Origin: CAYMJV01 sp964390545
GTDB taxonomy: Bacteria > Desulfobacterota > BSN033 > UBA1163
NCBI GenBank assembly: GCA_964390545.1
Contig: CAYMJV010000050.1
Coordinates: forward strand, 1 to 22,212
Length of the DNA: 22,212 nt
Reading direction: 5' to 3'
Position 1 is the first letter of the stretch. Each line of letters begins with the position of its first letter. Both the position numbers and the translations under genes were made by a program. Positions 1-6,513 of the stretch are shown here, piece by piece. The notes beneath the pieces are model-generated. The model saw only the letters and a program-made list of their open reading frames with translations, was not told where the DNA came from and did not search any database.

Positions 1-739
1 TGTTCCCGGCAGGCATAGCTACCTTGCCAGTAATTTGCTGGTAGGGCCAGACCCATGACATTGCCCGCATAATCGCTTCACTTTGTGACAGCTCAATATA
101 CTGACCCTTCCCTGTCCTCTGTCGATAGCGGAGAGCAGCCAATACAGCCACTTCGCCCATCAATGCACCATAACTGTCGCAGACAAATAGGCGGCTCTTA
201 AGGGGCGGCCGGCCAGGAAAACTCGACATCCAGGCGTATCCAGAAAATGCCTGAGCTGCACAATCGTTCGAAGGCCTATTCTCCGTAGCATATCGGCCCC
301 ACTGGCCAAAGCCGTTCTTGGAGATGTAAATAATGCCAGGATTAATTTCCTTGATCTGTTGGTAGCCAATATTCCAGTTGTCCATCACTCCTGGTCTCAG
401 ATTATCTTCAATGATGTCAGATCTGAGCGCGAGTTCTCGAAACACCTTCTGCGCCTCAATCTTATGCAAATCCAGGCCCACCCAGTATTTATTGGGGTTA
501 TCGTGCACAAACCCCGGCCCCTGCTCCCTGAACAAATCCGCTAAGGGAGCCATGTCACGATGCGTATCTCCCATAGGTGGGATTTCAAACTTTATGACTT
601 CAGCACCCATCTCCCCAAGAAAAGCTGGCCCCAAAGGGCCCAGGATAAGAGTGCAAACTTCGAGTACCCTGATCCCTTTTAATGGTAAAGGCCTGGAGTG
701 CTTCTTTTCTCTATAATTCTTCCACGTTTCTTCTGCCAT
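1..739 (-). CDS. CaiB/BaiF family CoA-transferase, 5' part (cut by window edge)
   Basis: I translated the complement from the ATG at 739. The frame stays open for 246 codons to the window edge, so only the N-terminal part is present; the family is usually about 380-450 residues. Near residue 20 it has the typical family opening PLKGIRVLEV, then LGPLGPAFLGEMGAEVIKFE, and later RTGKGQYIELSQSEA. Class III CoA-transferases move CoA between carboxylic acids through an aspartyl-CoA intermediate. The Asp in FVCDSYGAL (about residue 188) sits where the catalytic Asp of formyl-CoA transferase is expected. The substrate cannot be read from this fragment; carnitine, formate/oxalate, benzylsuccinate and bile-acid members all look alike here. 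The protein is probably cytoplasmic. A sigma-70 type promoter lies upstream at 959-987. Family call is firm; substrate is unknown. Confidence 0.9.
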   Translation of the reverse strand, partial: MAEETWKNYREKKHSRPLPLKGIRVLEVCTLILGPLGPAFLGEMGAEVIKFEIPPMGDTHRDMAPLADLFREQGPGFVHDNPNKYWVGLDLHKIEAQKVFRELALRSDIIEDNLRPGVMDNWNIGYQQIKEINPGIIYISKNGFGQWGRYATENRPSNDCAAQAFSGYAWMSSFPGRPPLKSRLFVCDSYGALMGEVAVLAALRYRQRTGKGQYIELSQSEAIMRAMSWVWPYQQITGKVAMPAGN

Positions 740-1067
740 GAAAATCAGCTACCTTCCCTTCTCTGAAGTTCTACCTCACCGGCGCTCCTAACATGGCCAG
801 TCTTCGAGGCAAGCAAGTTTTACTTAGATATAGCGCTGAGATCTCCGAATGTTTGGAGACAACCTTAAACGCCTATCGATCTCTCTCCCTGCTAAGCTAG
901 AAGTATCAATCGTCATCACACATACAATACGCTTGCATTGCTCCCTTTATGTAGGCAGATTGTAGGACGATCCTTGAGGAGTGTCAAGACCTTGCAATGG
1001 CTGTGGTAAAAGCCTTCGAGAAAATGATGTCAGAGAAGGAGAGCTGAAAAAGCGTATCTTAGATAAA
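740..1067. other. Gene-free stretch upstream of the CoA-transferase gene
   Basis: Apart from the promoter at 959-987, I see nothing coding here. A 16-codon plus-strand frame at 993-1043 has no ribosome binding site and matches nothing I recognise. The stretch serves as the 5' leader and upstream region of the leftward CoA-transferase gene. Confidence 0.5.
959..987 (-). promoter_or_regulatory. Sigma-70 type promoter for the CoA-transferase gene
   Basis: On the minus strand, TTGACA (987-982) is followed by a 17-base spacer and TACAAT (964-959). This is a perfect -35 box and a 5/6 -10 box at ideal spacing. Transcription would start near 952 and leave a leader of about 210 bases before the start codon at 739. 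Confidence 0.6.
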
Positions 1068-1187
1068 CCCCGTTAGAAGGTCTTGTACTTTCTAACGGAA
1101 AGGCTCACACGGGGCATTAAACCCCGTCTTTGCTGAAAAAGGAACAACCATCATCTCCGCTCCGAGCAGCGGGGCTTTCTAACGGGG
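1068..1187. repeat. 120-bp element with 11-bp terminal inverted repeats (MITE-like)
   Basis: CCCCGTTAGAA at 1068-1078 is the exact reverse complement of TTCTAACGGGG at 1177-1187. A second internal arm, TTCTAACGG (1090-1098), can pair with the left end to form a 9-bp hairpin with an 11-base loop. Further small hairpins lie inside: CGGGG/CCCCG at 1110-1126, and CCGCT/AGCGG around 1157-1172. No coding capacity is seen. This has the form of a non-autonomous intergenic repeat downstream of glgC. Confidence 0.6.
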
Positions 1188-1216
1188 TAAATAGCTTCAG
1201 GTCCCTGAATTCACCA

Positions 1217-1249
1217 GAAGGATTTGAGATTTCGGATCTCAAATCCTTC
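1217..1249. repeat. Perfect 14-bp inverted repeat downstream of glgC
   Basis: GAAGGATTTGAGAT (1217-1230) pairs perfectly with 1236-1249 around a five-base loop. It lies 25 bases past the glgC stop on the transcribed side. There is no U-tract on either strand, so it is not a classical terminator. It may protect or end the glgC mRNA, or be a palindromic repeat unit. Confidence 0.5.
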
Positions 1250-1273
1250 GTCTTCAACAATCTTAGATTTCGT

Positions 1274-2476
1274 TCAAAGCCTGAGGCCTTTTGGAACTAC
1301 AACAATACCTGACTCCGTCACCGTGAAGCGCTTGGCATCCTCATCAAGATCGTATCCGATCTCCGTCTTCGGAGGGATCTGCACGTCTTTATCGATGATC
1401 GTCCTCCGGATTTTTGCATGCCTTCCTATATCGACCCCTTCCAGAAGAATGGAATCTTCCACTTCCGCATAGCTGTGAACCACCACTCGCGGGGATAAGA
1501 CTGATCTCTTAACGCTCCCTCCGCTGATGATGCAGCCATTCGAAAGGATGGAGTTGATGGCGGTCCCCATTCTTCCTTCCTCCTCCAGAACGGTCTTGGC
1601 CGGGGGATCGGGAGATTGGTAGGTGAAGATCGGCCACTGAGGATCATAGAGATTGAGTTGAGGGGTGACGGAGACGAGATCCATATTCGCCTCGAAGTAG
1701 GCATCAATGGTCCCCACATCCCTCCAGTATCCCATTCCTCCTCGATCCCCTTTTCTAAAGTCAAAGGCAAAGACTCGGTCCTTATTAATCATGGCCGGAA
1801 TGATATCCTTGCCAAAATCATGGGTCGAATCGGACCGGACATCTTCAATTAACCGCCTTACCAATATCTCCGTGGGGAAGACATAAACTCCCATGGAGGC
1901 CAAAATCCCTTCAGGGTCTCCCGGAATCGTTTTCGGTTCTTCCGGTTTCTCTTCGAATCCAACGATTTGCCAATCTTCATTTACCTGGATCACACCGAAT
2001 TCTCGTGACAATTGTCTGTCCATACGGATGGCACCGACGGTTAAATCCGCCTTTTTCTCAACATGAAAATCAATCATCTTCCGATAATCCATCTTGTAGA
2101 TATGATCTCCGGAAAGGATGAGGATGAGATCTGGCCTCTCCTGCTGGATCGTGTAGATGTTTTGGAAAATGGCGTCCGCGGTCCCTTGATACCAATGTTC
2201 ATCGATGCGTTGCTGAGCAGGAACGGCTTCTATGAATTCTCCCAGAGGGGCTGAAAGAATGTTCCATCCAAATTGGATGTGACGATGAAGGGAGGTCGAT
2301 TTATATTGGGTAAGGGCATAGATGCGCCGAATCTCTGAATGGATGCAATTGGAAAGCGTGAAGTCGATAATTCGGTAGATGGCACCGAAGGGAACAGCTG
2401 GTTTGGCCCGATCCCGGGTAAGGGGATAAAGCCTCTCACCCCGCCCGCCTGCCAACACCATCGCTAAAACCTTCAT
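1274..2476 (-). CDS. glgC: Glucose-1-phosphate adenylyltransferase (ADP-glucose pyrophosphorylase)
   Basis: This enzyme makes ADP-glucose from glucose-1-phosphate and ATP, the committed step of bacterial glycogen synthesis, in the cytoplasm. The 400-residue product opens with the nucleotidyltransferase motif LAGGRGERLYPLTRDRAKPA (residues 8-27). It continues with WYQGTADAIFQN and the metal-binding ILSGDHIYKMDY near residue 120, VGFEEKPEEP near 170, and GGMGYWRDVGTIDAYFEANM near 250. The last 130 residues are the left-handed beta-helix region (GCIISGGSVKRSVLSP and similar). Length is slightly below the roughly 420-430 of enterobacterial GlgC. Its ATG overlaps the stop of the upstream response-regulator gene by 4 bp, so the two are co-transcribed and probably translationally coupled. 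No other glycogen gene is in the window. Confidence 0.96.
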   Translation of the reverse strand: MKVLAMVLAGGRGERLYPLTRDRAKPAVPFGAIYRIIDFTLSNCIHSEIRRIYALTQYKSTSLHRHIQFGWNILSAPLGEFIEAVPAQQRIDEHWYQGTADAIFQNIYTIQQERPDLILILSGDHIYKMDYRKMIDFHVEKKADLTVGAIRMDRQLSREFGVIQVNEDWQIVGFEEKPEEPKTIPGDPEGILASMGVYVFPTEILVRRLIEDVRSDSTHDFGKDIIPAMINKDRVFAFDFRKGDRGGMGYWRDVGTIDAYFEANMDLVSVTPQLNLYDPQWPIFTYQSPDPPAKTVLEEEGRMGTAINSILSNGCIISGGSVKRSVLSPRVVVHSYAEVEDSILLEGVDIGRHAKIRRTIIDKDVQIPPKTEIGYDLDEDAKRFTVTESGIVVVPKGLRL

Positions 2477-2844
2477 GACCGACTTTTACCCTTCTTCTCC
2501 AAAAGTTCCCGAATCTTCTCTTTCAACTCCGTTAGATCTGCCGATTTCGTCACATAGGCATCCGCAGCCCAGCTCATGAAATCCTCACGGTAACCTGGAT
2601 AGGAGGTGTTGAGGATGATAGGGATCTTTCTCTCCTTTCCGACAATCCGGCCTAGGGCTTCCATCCCATCCATCACCGGCATCACGATGTCGAGGACAAT
2701 CAAATCGGGTTTTCCCTGCTCCAATTGCTGGATGGCTTCCCTTCCATTCCGCGCGGTGAGCACGTCGTACCCTTCCGCCGTCAGTTCCTCCTCGTAGAGA
2801 AGCCTCAATCCCTCTTCATCTTCAACAACCAAAAGTGTCTTCAT
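2473..2844 (-). CDS. Single-domain response regulator (CheY-like receiver)
   Basis: A 123-residue stand-alone receiver domain. It has the acidic pair at residues 8-9 (VVEDEE), the phospho-acceptor Asp at about 52 in IVLDIVMPVMDG, a Thr at about 80 (LNTSYPGY) and the conserved Lys at about 100. The usual Lys-Pro is replaced by Lys-Ser. There is no output domain, so it must act through protein contacts or in a phosphorelay. It is transcribed with glgC, whose start it overlaps by 4 bp. That suggests, but does not prove, a link to carbon storage. The ribosome binding site upstream of the ATG at 2844 is weak. No partner kinase is adjacent. Confidence 0.9.
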   Translation of the reverse strand: MKTLLVVEDEEGLRLLYEEELTAEGYDVLTARNGREAIQQLEQGKPDLIVLDIVMPVMDGMEALGRIVGKERKIPIILNTSYPGYREDFMSWAADAYVTKSADLTELKEKIRELLEKKGKSRS

Positions 2845-2902
2845 ACCACTATTATTGACAATCTCCTGAAAAAAAACAATCCTTTTCTGTTTCGTTTTCT
2901 GA

Positions 2903-2930
2903 GTACGGGCGTATTGCTATACGCCCCTAC
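2903..2930. repeat. Palindromic intergenic repeat
   Basis: GGGCGTAT (2907-2914) and ATACGCCC (2919-2926) form an 8-bp stem with a TGCT loop. After one mismatch it is extended by GTA/TAC, giving a GTA-GGGCGTAT...ATACGCCC-TAC outline. It lies between the DUF2180 gene and the response regulator. It is followed by two overlapping CTCCGAACT words at 2930-2945, the reverse complement of words seen at 3934-3963. Confidence 0.55.
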
Positions 2931-2947
2931 TCCGAACTCCGAACTTT

Positions 2948-3184
2948 CTATTTCCTTTCCACCTTCTTCCTCTGTTCAATGGCCAGCTTGCACTCCGCGC
3001 AGATGAATCGAGGAAGCGTATGGGGATATGTGACGCGTTCCTCCCCGAAACCCCAGTCGATGATATCCCGCACGGGCAATTCTTCCTTGAAAGCATGGCC
3101 AAGACAGAGGCCCATCCCGCACACAATGCAGATGGTCACGGCATCTTTGTCCACCCCTAGCTTTGCACAGACATAACACTTCAT
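2948..3184 (-). CDS. DUF2180 family small Cys-rich protein
   Basis: A 78-residue protein starting MKCYVCAKLG. It carries three cysteine clusters: CYVC at the start, CIVCGMGLCLGH near residue 20, and CAEC near the C-terminus. Spacing of the Cys and His residues suggests one or two small zinc-binding knuckles. I recognise the pattern as DUF2180, known mostly from methanogens and some Deltaproteobacteria, with no established function. A GTG at 3193 is possible. I chose ATG 3184 because the AAGGAAGGAG box sits about 8 bases before it and overlaps the GTG. It is divergent from the TPR gene. Confidence 0.8.
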   Translation of the reverse strand: MKCYVCAKLGVDKDAVTICIVCGMGLCLGHAFKEELPVRDIIDWGFGEERVTYPHTLPRFICAECKLAIEQRKKVERK

Positions 3185-3265
3185 CTTTCTCACTCCTTCC
3201 TTCTGGTTTTGATCATCCCTGAATCAATATTATATCGGAACGGACTAAAAATCAAAGGAGATTTG

Positions 3266-3301
3266 ATGTCTTCTCACCATTTGATTAATTGGATCACTTG
3301 A
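3266..3301 (+). CDS. Possible 11-codon leader ORF before the TPR gene
   Basis: AAAGGAG at 3254-3260 sits at normal distance before an ATG at 3266. The ATG opens a frame of only 11 codons (MSSHHLINWIT) ending 32 bases before the TPR gene. The strong ribosome binding site on such a short frame is unusual. It may be a leader peptide, or the remains of a gene start. Chance is not excluded. Confidence 0.2.
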   Translation: MSSHHLINWIT

Positions 3302-3333
3302 GATAAAATTTTAGGAAAAAGGGGAGCAAAGGG

Positions 3334-3927
3334 ATGATGAAGAAAGAGACCGTCATTCTGATTGTGGTCATTACGTTTCTTGTAGGATTTGTTACCGGTG
3401 CCACCGTTGCTATCCTCAAAGGGAAGAAAGGGGTTGAAACAGCTGCTGTGCAACAGAAACCACAAATGGCCCCCCCTTCTGCTCCCCCGGGTCCCTCCCC
3501 GGTCGAAGTCGCCTCGAAGATTAACACCCTGAAGGAAATCGTTCAGAAAGATCCTAAGAATCTGCCCGCATGGGTGGAATTGGGAAATCTCTATTTCGAT
3601 AGTGACCAACCGAAAGAAGCCATTGAGGCTTATAGCAAATATCTTGCCGCCAAGCCTGACAACCCGGATGTCCGGACGGATATGGGGATCATGTACAGAC
3701 GACTGGGAGAGTTTGATCGCGCCCTTGAAGAATTTCGAAAGGCGGCCCAGAGCGATCCCAAACATATTAACAGTCGATATAACATCGGCATCGTCCTCCT
3801 TCACGACAAGCAAGATGTCAAAGGGGCCATAAAGGCATGGGAAGATTATTTGAAGGTAGACCCTGAGAGCGAGAGGGCCAACCGGGTGAGGGCCCAAATG
3901 GAGAATCTAAAAAAGATGGCCAAATAG
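3334..3927 (+). CDS. Membrane-anchored tetratricopeptide repeat protein
   Basis: A 197-residue protein. Residues 5-28 (ILIVVITFLVGFVTGATVAI) form a single transmembrane signal anchor, followed by a Pro-rich linker at about 43-55. The rest is a run of about three to four TPR units in the form AWVELGNLYFDSDQPKEAIE, then TDMGIMYRRLGEFDRALEEF, SRYNIGIVLLHDKQDVKGAI and a final helix. TPRs are protein-binding scaffolds, and topology puts them outside the cytoplasmic membrane. The organisation resembles small NrfG/CcmH-like TPR proteins, but no haem-lyase genes are nearby, so no specific role is assigned. The start could be either of two adjacent ATGs (3334 or 3337). A GGGGAG box precedes them. Confidence 0.88.
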   Translation: MMKKETVILIVVITFLVGFVTGATVAILKGKKGVETAAVQQKPQMAPPSAPPGPSPVEVASKINTLKEIVQKDPKNLPAWVELGNLYFDSDQPKEAIEAYSKYLAAKPDNPDVRTDMGIMYRRLGEFDRALEEFRKAAQSDPKHINSRYNIGIVLLHDKQDVKGAIKAWEDYLKVDPESERANRVRAQMENLKKMAK

Positions 3928-3933
3928 AATAAC

Positions 3934-3963
3934 AGTTCGGAGTTAGGAGTAAGGAGTTCGGAG
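3934..3963. repeat. Short direct repeat AGTTCGGAG
   Basis: AGTTCGGAG occurs at 3934-3942 and 3955-3963, separated by related GGAGT words. The reverse complement of the same word occurs twice in tandem at 2930-2945. The two sites flank the DUF2180/TPR pair in opposite orientation, one after each gene's stop codon. Confidence 0.5.
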
Positions 3964-4033
3964 CTAAAACAATAGAATAACAGAACAGGATCTGGAAAAT
4001 TCTTGTTAAATACGCATTTAGGGTTTTGAGAAA

Positions 4034-4210
4034 ATGACAAAGGAAGTAGATAAAGAGAGAGAAGAGGGACTGGAAGAGGCGAGGGAATTATTTAAGGAGG
4101 GTCTGCTCAAGATCTTCAAGGCCACTAAGAAGGTCACCAGAAAAATTGTCGAAGGATTCAGGGAAGGATATGCCGAGGACGTAACCAAGAAAGAAAACCC
4201 TGATAAGTGA
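4034..4210 (+). CDS. Small highly charged hypothetical protein (58 aa)
   Basis: The ATG at 4034 opens 58 codons ending in TGA at 4210. The product is rich in Glu, Lys and Arg and has an amphipathic helical look: EEARELFKEGLLKIFKATKK, then VTRKIVEGFREGYAED. I do not recognise a family. The ribosome binding site is weak. It follows the TPR gene by about 100 bases. The opposite strand holds a longer frame (4018-4353) that looks less protein-like, so I prefer this one. Confidence 0.5.
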   Translation: MTKEVDKEREEGLEEARELFKEGLLKIFKATKKVTRKIVEGFREGYAEDVTKKENPDK

Positions 4211-4237
4211 CTAGAGTGCCTAAAGTCTATATCTAAA

Positions 4238-4342
4238 TCTTTGCTTCCTTTTATCACGCCACATATATCGTTAGACTTAACAAAGATTCCATCCTGAAAC
4301 ATTCGCTTCCCTAATTTTTGAAAAAGGTGTATATTACAACCG
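4238..4342 (+). repeat. Diverged copy 0 of the island repeat, with shared TATATT segment
   Basis: From about 4238 this stretch aligns loosely with the island repeat seen at 7183, 9333 and 10935. Shared words include AATCT, a CACAT core, and AAGATTCC followed by CTGAAACAT (the latter as in copy 3). Its tail, GTGTATATTACAACC at 4327-4341, is identical to 7328-7342 after copy 1. The TATATT would make an acceptable -10 box, so the shared tail may be a promoter. Outside this, 4211-4517 shows no gene. Confidence 0.5.
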
Positions 4343-4517
4343 TAAATGAACAATGCGGATATGGCTCGACCCCTATGAATAATTCATTCTGAAACTAACT
4401 CGATTCTATATAATATTGTTTAAAACGATCTTTTCTGGAGAAATAGCATGGAATTCGAACCTTTCTAGGCAGAAGAAAGCGTTTAGACGTTACAGATTTA
4501 ATAAAAGTATAGAGGCA

Positions 4518-4537
4518 GCCTAAAAAATAAGTTAGGC
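4518..4537 (+). other. attI-like recombination site (left end of integron cassette)
   Basis: GCCTAAAAAATAAGTTAGGC is an inverted repeat, GCCTAA/TTAGGC, ending in the core site GTTAGGC at 4531-4537. It resembles the last bases of class 1 attI (GCCCTAAAACAAAGTTAGGC, recalled from memory). Integron integrase cuts between the G and the first T of the core, here after 4531. No integrase gene is found in the window, so this may be an orphan attI or a secondary insertion site. Confidence 0.6.
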
Positions 4538-5254
4538 GGCAAATATTCGCATGACCTTCGAGAACTTCATTGTTTCCTTTTTCGGCTCGCTGACGGCTAT
4601 CGCCCTTGTGTATTCTGCCTACCTAGCTTCGGCATGCTGGTGTGCAAATCGAGTGGCCAAAGCCGGTGCTTGGTGGCTGCCTGGCGTCAAGTCATTCCGG
4701 TTCGTGATTCGGAATATCCCTCGGCGCGGTAACCTTACCGCCATCAAGTTTCGAGTGTGGCTCAGAACCGTAGTCGAACGCACCCCCGAAATCTCAGTAG
4801 ACACTTATGTTGACTCAGATATCCTTACTGCCGAACGCATACTCCTCCCTGGGCGGCAGGATCTACCGCTTCTCTGCTTCAGGTTCGAGACGGCCGGGTC
4901 AGATCTAAGCCTTGTCGTTACCGACAAACTCGGCCAACCCACCGGAAAGTCCACCATCGGTCGAGAAGTGGACTTTTTGATGTTCGAATACTCCGTAAGA
5001 GCCCGAAACTGGTATCTGTTTAAGCACGACATCAGCCGAATCTACGCTGTGCCACAATATCTTGAACTAGAAGGCAAGCAGCAAAACCTATTTCAGCGTT
5101 ATCTCATTCCAATGCAATCGAAAACAGAGAAACCCATGCTATCGATTATAGAATTTGCCCGAGAAATTACGGTTACGGTGTGAATCTCCTCTCAAACGCG
5201 CCTAACCACTTGCTGCAGCCGACGCGAGAAAGGCCGCGCGGCTGAGCCTTGCCG
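4532..5254 (+). mobile_element. Integron gene cassette (single, no integrase nearby)
   Basis: The unit runs from the TTAGGC after the left cut site to the G of the right core GTT. It contains one gene (4551-5183) plus the attC site at 5200-5260. The diagnostic point is that its own 5' TTAGGC is exactly complementary to its own 3' GCCTAAC (5200-5206). That is expected only if the two were joined in a circular cassette. The base composition looks richer in G and C than the genes that follow. Confidence 0.75.
4551..5183 (+). CDS. Integron cassette protein, membrane-anchored, unknown function
   Basis: A 210-residue protein I do not recognise. Residues 5-30 are hydrophobic (IVSFFGSLTAIALVYSAYLA) and likely form one membrane anchor. 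The remainder is soluble, with several beta-like stretches and a basic segment after the anchor (RNIPRRG). There are no obvious catalytic motifs. The ATG lies 14 bases after the GTTAGGC core, and no clear ribosome binding site precedes it, which is common for first genes of cassettes. It is the only gene between the attI-like site and the attC site, so it travels as a mobile cassette. Such cassettes often carry resistance, toxin-antitoxin or defence functions; none can be assigned here. Confidence 0.75.
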   Translation: MTFENFIVSFFGSLTAIALVYSAYLASACWCANRVAKAGAWWLPGVKSFRFVIRNIPRRGNLTAIKFRVWLRTVVERTPEISVDTYVDSDILTAERILLPGRQDLPLLCFRFETAGSDLSLVVTDKLGQPTGKSTIGREVDFLMFEYSVRARNWYLFKHDISRIYAVPQYLELEGKQQNLFQRYLIPMQSKTEKPMLSIIEFAREITVTV

Positions 5255-5260
5255 TTATGA
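5200..5260 (+). other. attC site (59-base element)
   Basis: R'' is GCCTAAC (5200-5206) and R' is GTTATGA (5254-5260). The centre is an imperfect palindrome: CAGCCG (5216-5221) pairs with CGGCTG (5239-5244), and CGCG (5223-5226) pairs with CGCG (5235-5238). The unpaired A at 5222 matches the extrahelical bases typical of attC. The layout closely resembles aadA-type attC sites (AGCCGACGC...GCGCGGCT). R' departs from the GTTRRRY consensus by T at position 5, as seen in some environmental cassettes. Confidence 0.85.
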
Positions 5261-5280
5261 GCATAATGAGGAACTGTTAA

Positions 5281-5940
5281 ATGTCTATGACGCCTGACGA
5301 AGCCCGATACGAAGAGTACATGGAACAGCTCTATAAAGAACACAAAGAGCAGGCAATTGAAGAATTTACAGACGAACGTCTTCAGTCTTATTATGGCGAT
5401 CATCAGCTTTTGGCAAAGCCAGCTTTCGATGCTCTTAGGGAAGCGCGGAATCTCATTAATACTAATGTTACCGCCTCATTCATTTTTTCTGCTATCGCTA
5501 TGGAGGTTGGATTAAAGGAAACCCTCCTGAAACCAATAGTGTTTGGCCTGGTTCACGCCGCGTCGGTTGCAGCTTTTATAACCGACTTGGCAATTTCACA
5601 TTCAAGTATGGACAAGTACAGAGAGCTTCTTTTGCAGATTCTACGGGAACATGGAGGAGTAGACCTCGATACTTACAAAAGACCGGATTCAAATAAGCCT
5701 ATATGGCAAGAAATAAGGGAGGTACAAAAGCAAAGAAACTCGATATTACATAGGGCTGAAACGGCTTCTGATGAGGAAGCTATCTTAGCTCTGGGTGTTG
5801 CGTCAACAATTATTGAAAAACTATTTCCAGTGGTGGTAAACAAAATGGGTCTTCATCTTCACGAGGGGTTTAGAATCTGCAACAACTGGAAATGTCAATA
5901 TGAGGGTACGCCGATAGGGAAAATACTCAAGAACATATAG
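5281..5940 (+). CDS. HEPN-motif protein, putative RNase-like defence or toxin protein
   Basis: A 219-residue protein with RNSILH at about residues 152-157, within VQKQRNSILHRAETASDEEA. This fits the R-x4-H signature of HEPN domains, many of which are metal-independent RNases in toxin-antitoxin, Abi and CRISPR systems. An all-helical profile before it (PAFDALREARNLI, then a hydrophobic stretch at about 65-105 ending AAFITDLAIS) is compatible with the helical HEPN fold. The HEPN call rests on the motif and helical content only. A GAGGA box at 5268-5272 sits 8 bases before the ATG. It lies directly after the attC core TTATGAGC and could be the next cassette, but no second attC is recognisable after it. 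No obvious MNT-type antitoxin partner adjoins it. Confidence 0.6.
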   Translation: MSMTPDEARYEEYMEQLYKEHKEQAIEEFTDERLQSYYGDHQLLAKPAFDALREARNLINTNVTASFIFSAIAMEVGLKETLLKPIVFGLVHAASVAAFITDLAISHSSMDKYRELLLQILREHGGVDLDTYKRPDSNKPIWQEIREVQKQRNSILHRAETASDEEAILALGVASTIIEKLFPVVVNKMGLHLHEGFRICNNWKCQYEGTPIGKILKNI

Positions 5941-5947
5941 AAAGACA

Positions 5948-6028
5948 CTCCAGCAGATGCGGTAAACCGGGCCGGTAATTTTATCCCTTGCACGTATGAT
6001 CATGTCTTGCCATTGTTGCTTGCTGGAG
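5948..6028. repeat. Inverted repeat bounding an 81-bp intergenic segment
   Basis: CTCCAGCA at 5948-5955 is the reverse complement of TGCTGGAG at 6021-6028. The interior contains CCGGGCCGG-like words but no attC core sites. It may be a degenerate recombination site or a hairpin ending the HEPN-gene transcript; nothing decides between them. Confidence 0.3.
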
Positions 6029-6085
6029 AGGGCACAAAATAATATGAAGACATATCCACACATAGTAAATGAAAAATAACACCAA

Positions 6086-6445
6086 ATGAATTTCTCAGAT
6101 ATCGATATAATTCGCGCAAAGATAGCGTGTGGAGAAGTTGGTTTGGTAATAAAAAGGAAACAAAAAATGCTCTATCTAAACCAAATACTCCCCAAATATA
6201 GATTTATTCTTAAGAGATTACAAGATGCTGCCTACGTTGGCTTAATTAGCACTATTCTTTTCTTATTTATTCATTGGAAGATCTCGGTTTTTCTGCTTCC
6301 AATTTCTATTTTTGCAGGTATTTTTGTTTCAAGAAAGGCTCTTACTTATATAGCTAAGAACTGTCTGGAGGACAGGGGATTTCTAAAATTTGCATTGGCA
6401 GTTGGGTTGGTTGAAATTCAGGAAGGTCAAGAAGGCGAGAAATGA
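6086..6445 (+). CDS. Small two-TM hypothetical protein
   Basis: A 119-residue protein. The N-terminal 50 residues are soluble and basic (IKRKQKMLYLNQILPKYR). Two close hydrophobic helices follow at about 51-82 (VGLISTILFLFIHW and FLLPISIFAGIFV), then a soluble C-terminus ending EGQEGEK. No motif or family is recognised. There is no good ribosome binding site before the ATG. Position between a HEPN-motif gene and defence-like genes makes a membrane effector possible, but that is inference only. Confidence 0.55.
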   Translation: MNFSDIDIIRAKIACGEVGLVIKRKQKMLYLNQILPKYRFILKRLQDAAYVGLISTILFLFIHWKISVFLLPISIFAGIFVSRKALTYIAKNCLEDRGFLKFALAVGLVEIQEGQEGEK

Positions 6446-6513
6446 TGATTGAACTTTAAAAAATCATCTAAACCATTCTCGCTTTTAAAAAGAAAAACTG
6501 GATAACAAAATAT

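Noticed and set aside
993..1043. 16-codon frame as a truncated gene remnant
   Set aside because: Too short, no ribosome binding site, and no recognisable sequence.
3274..3897. A 207-codon minus-strand frame opposite the TPR gene
   Set aside because: The plus strand gives clean TPR repeats and a signal anchor with a ribosome binding site; the minus frame has no recognisable family and mirrors its codons.
4018..4353. A 111-codon minus-strand frame across the small charged gene
   Set aside because: Its sequence is Ser/Phe/Leu low complexity, typical of an antisense shadow, and it runs through the repeat copy.
5941..6085. attC site closing a second cassette after the HEPN gene
   Set aside because: No GCTCATAAC-like or RYYYAAC core with a partner GTT is present; only a generic 8-bp inverted repeat.
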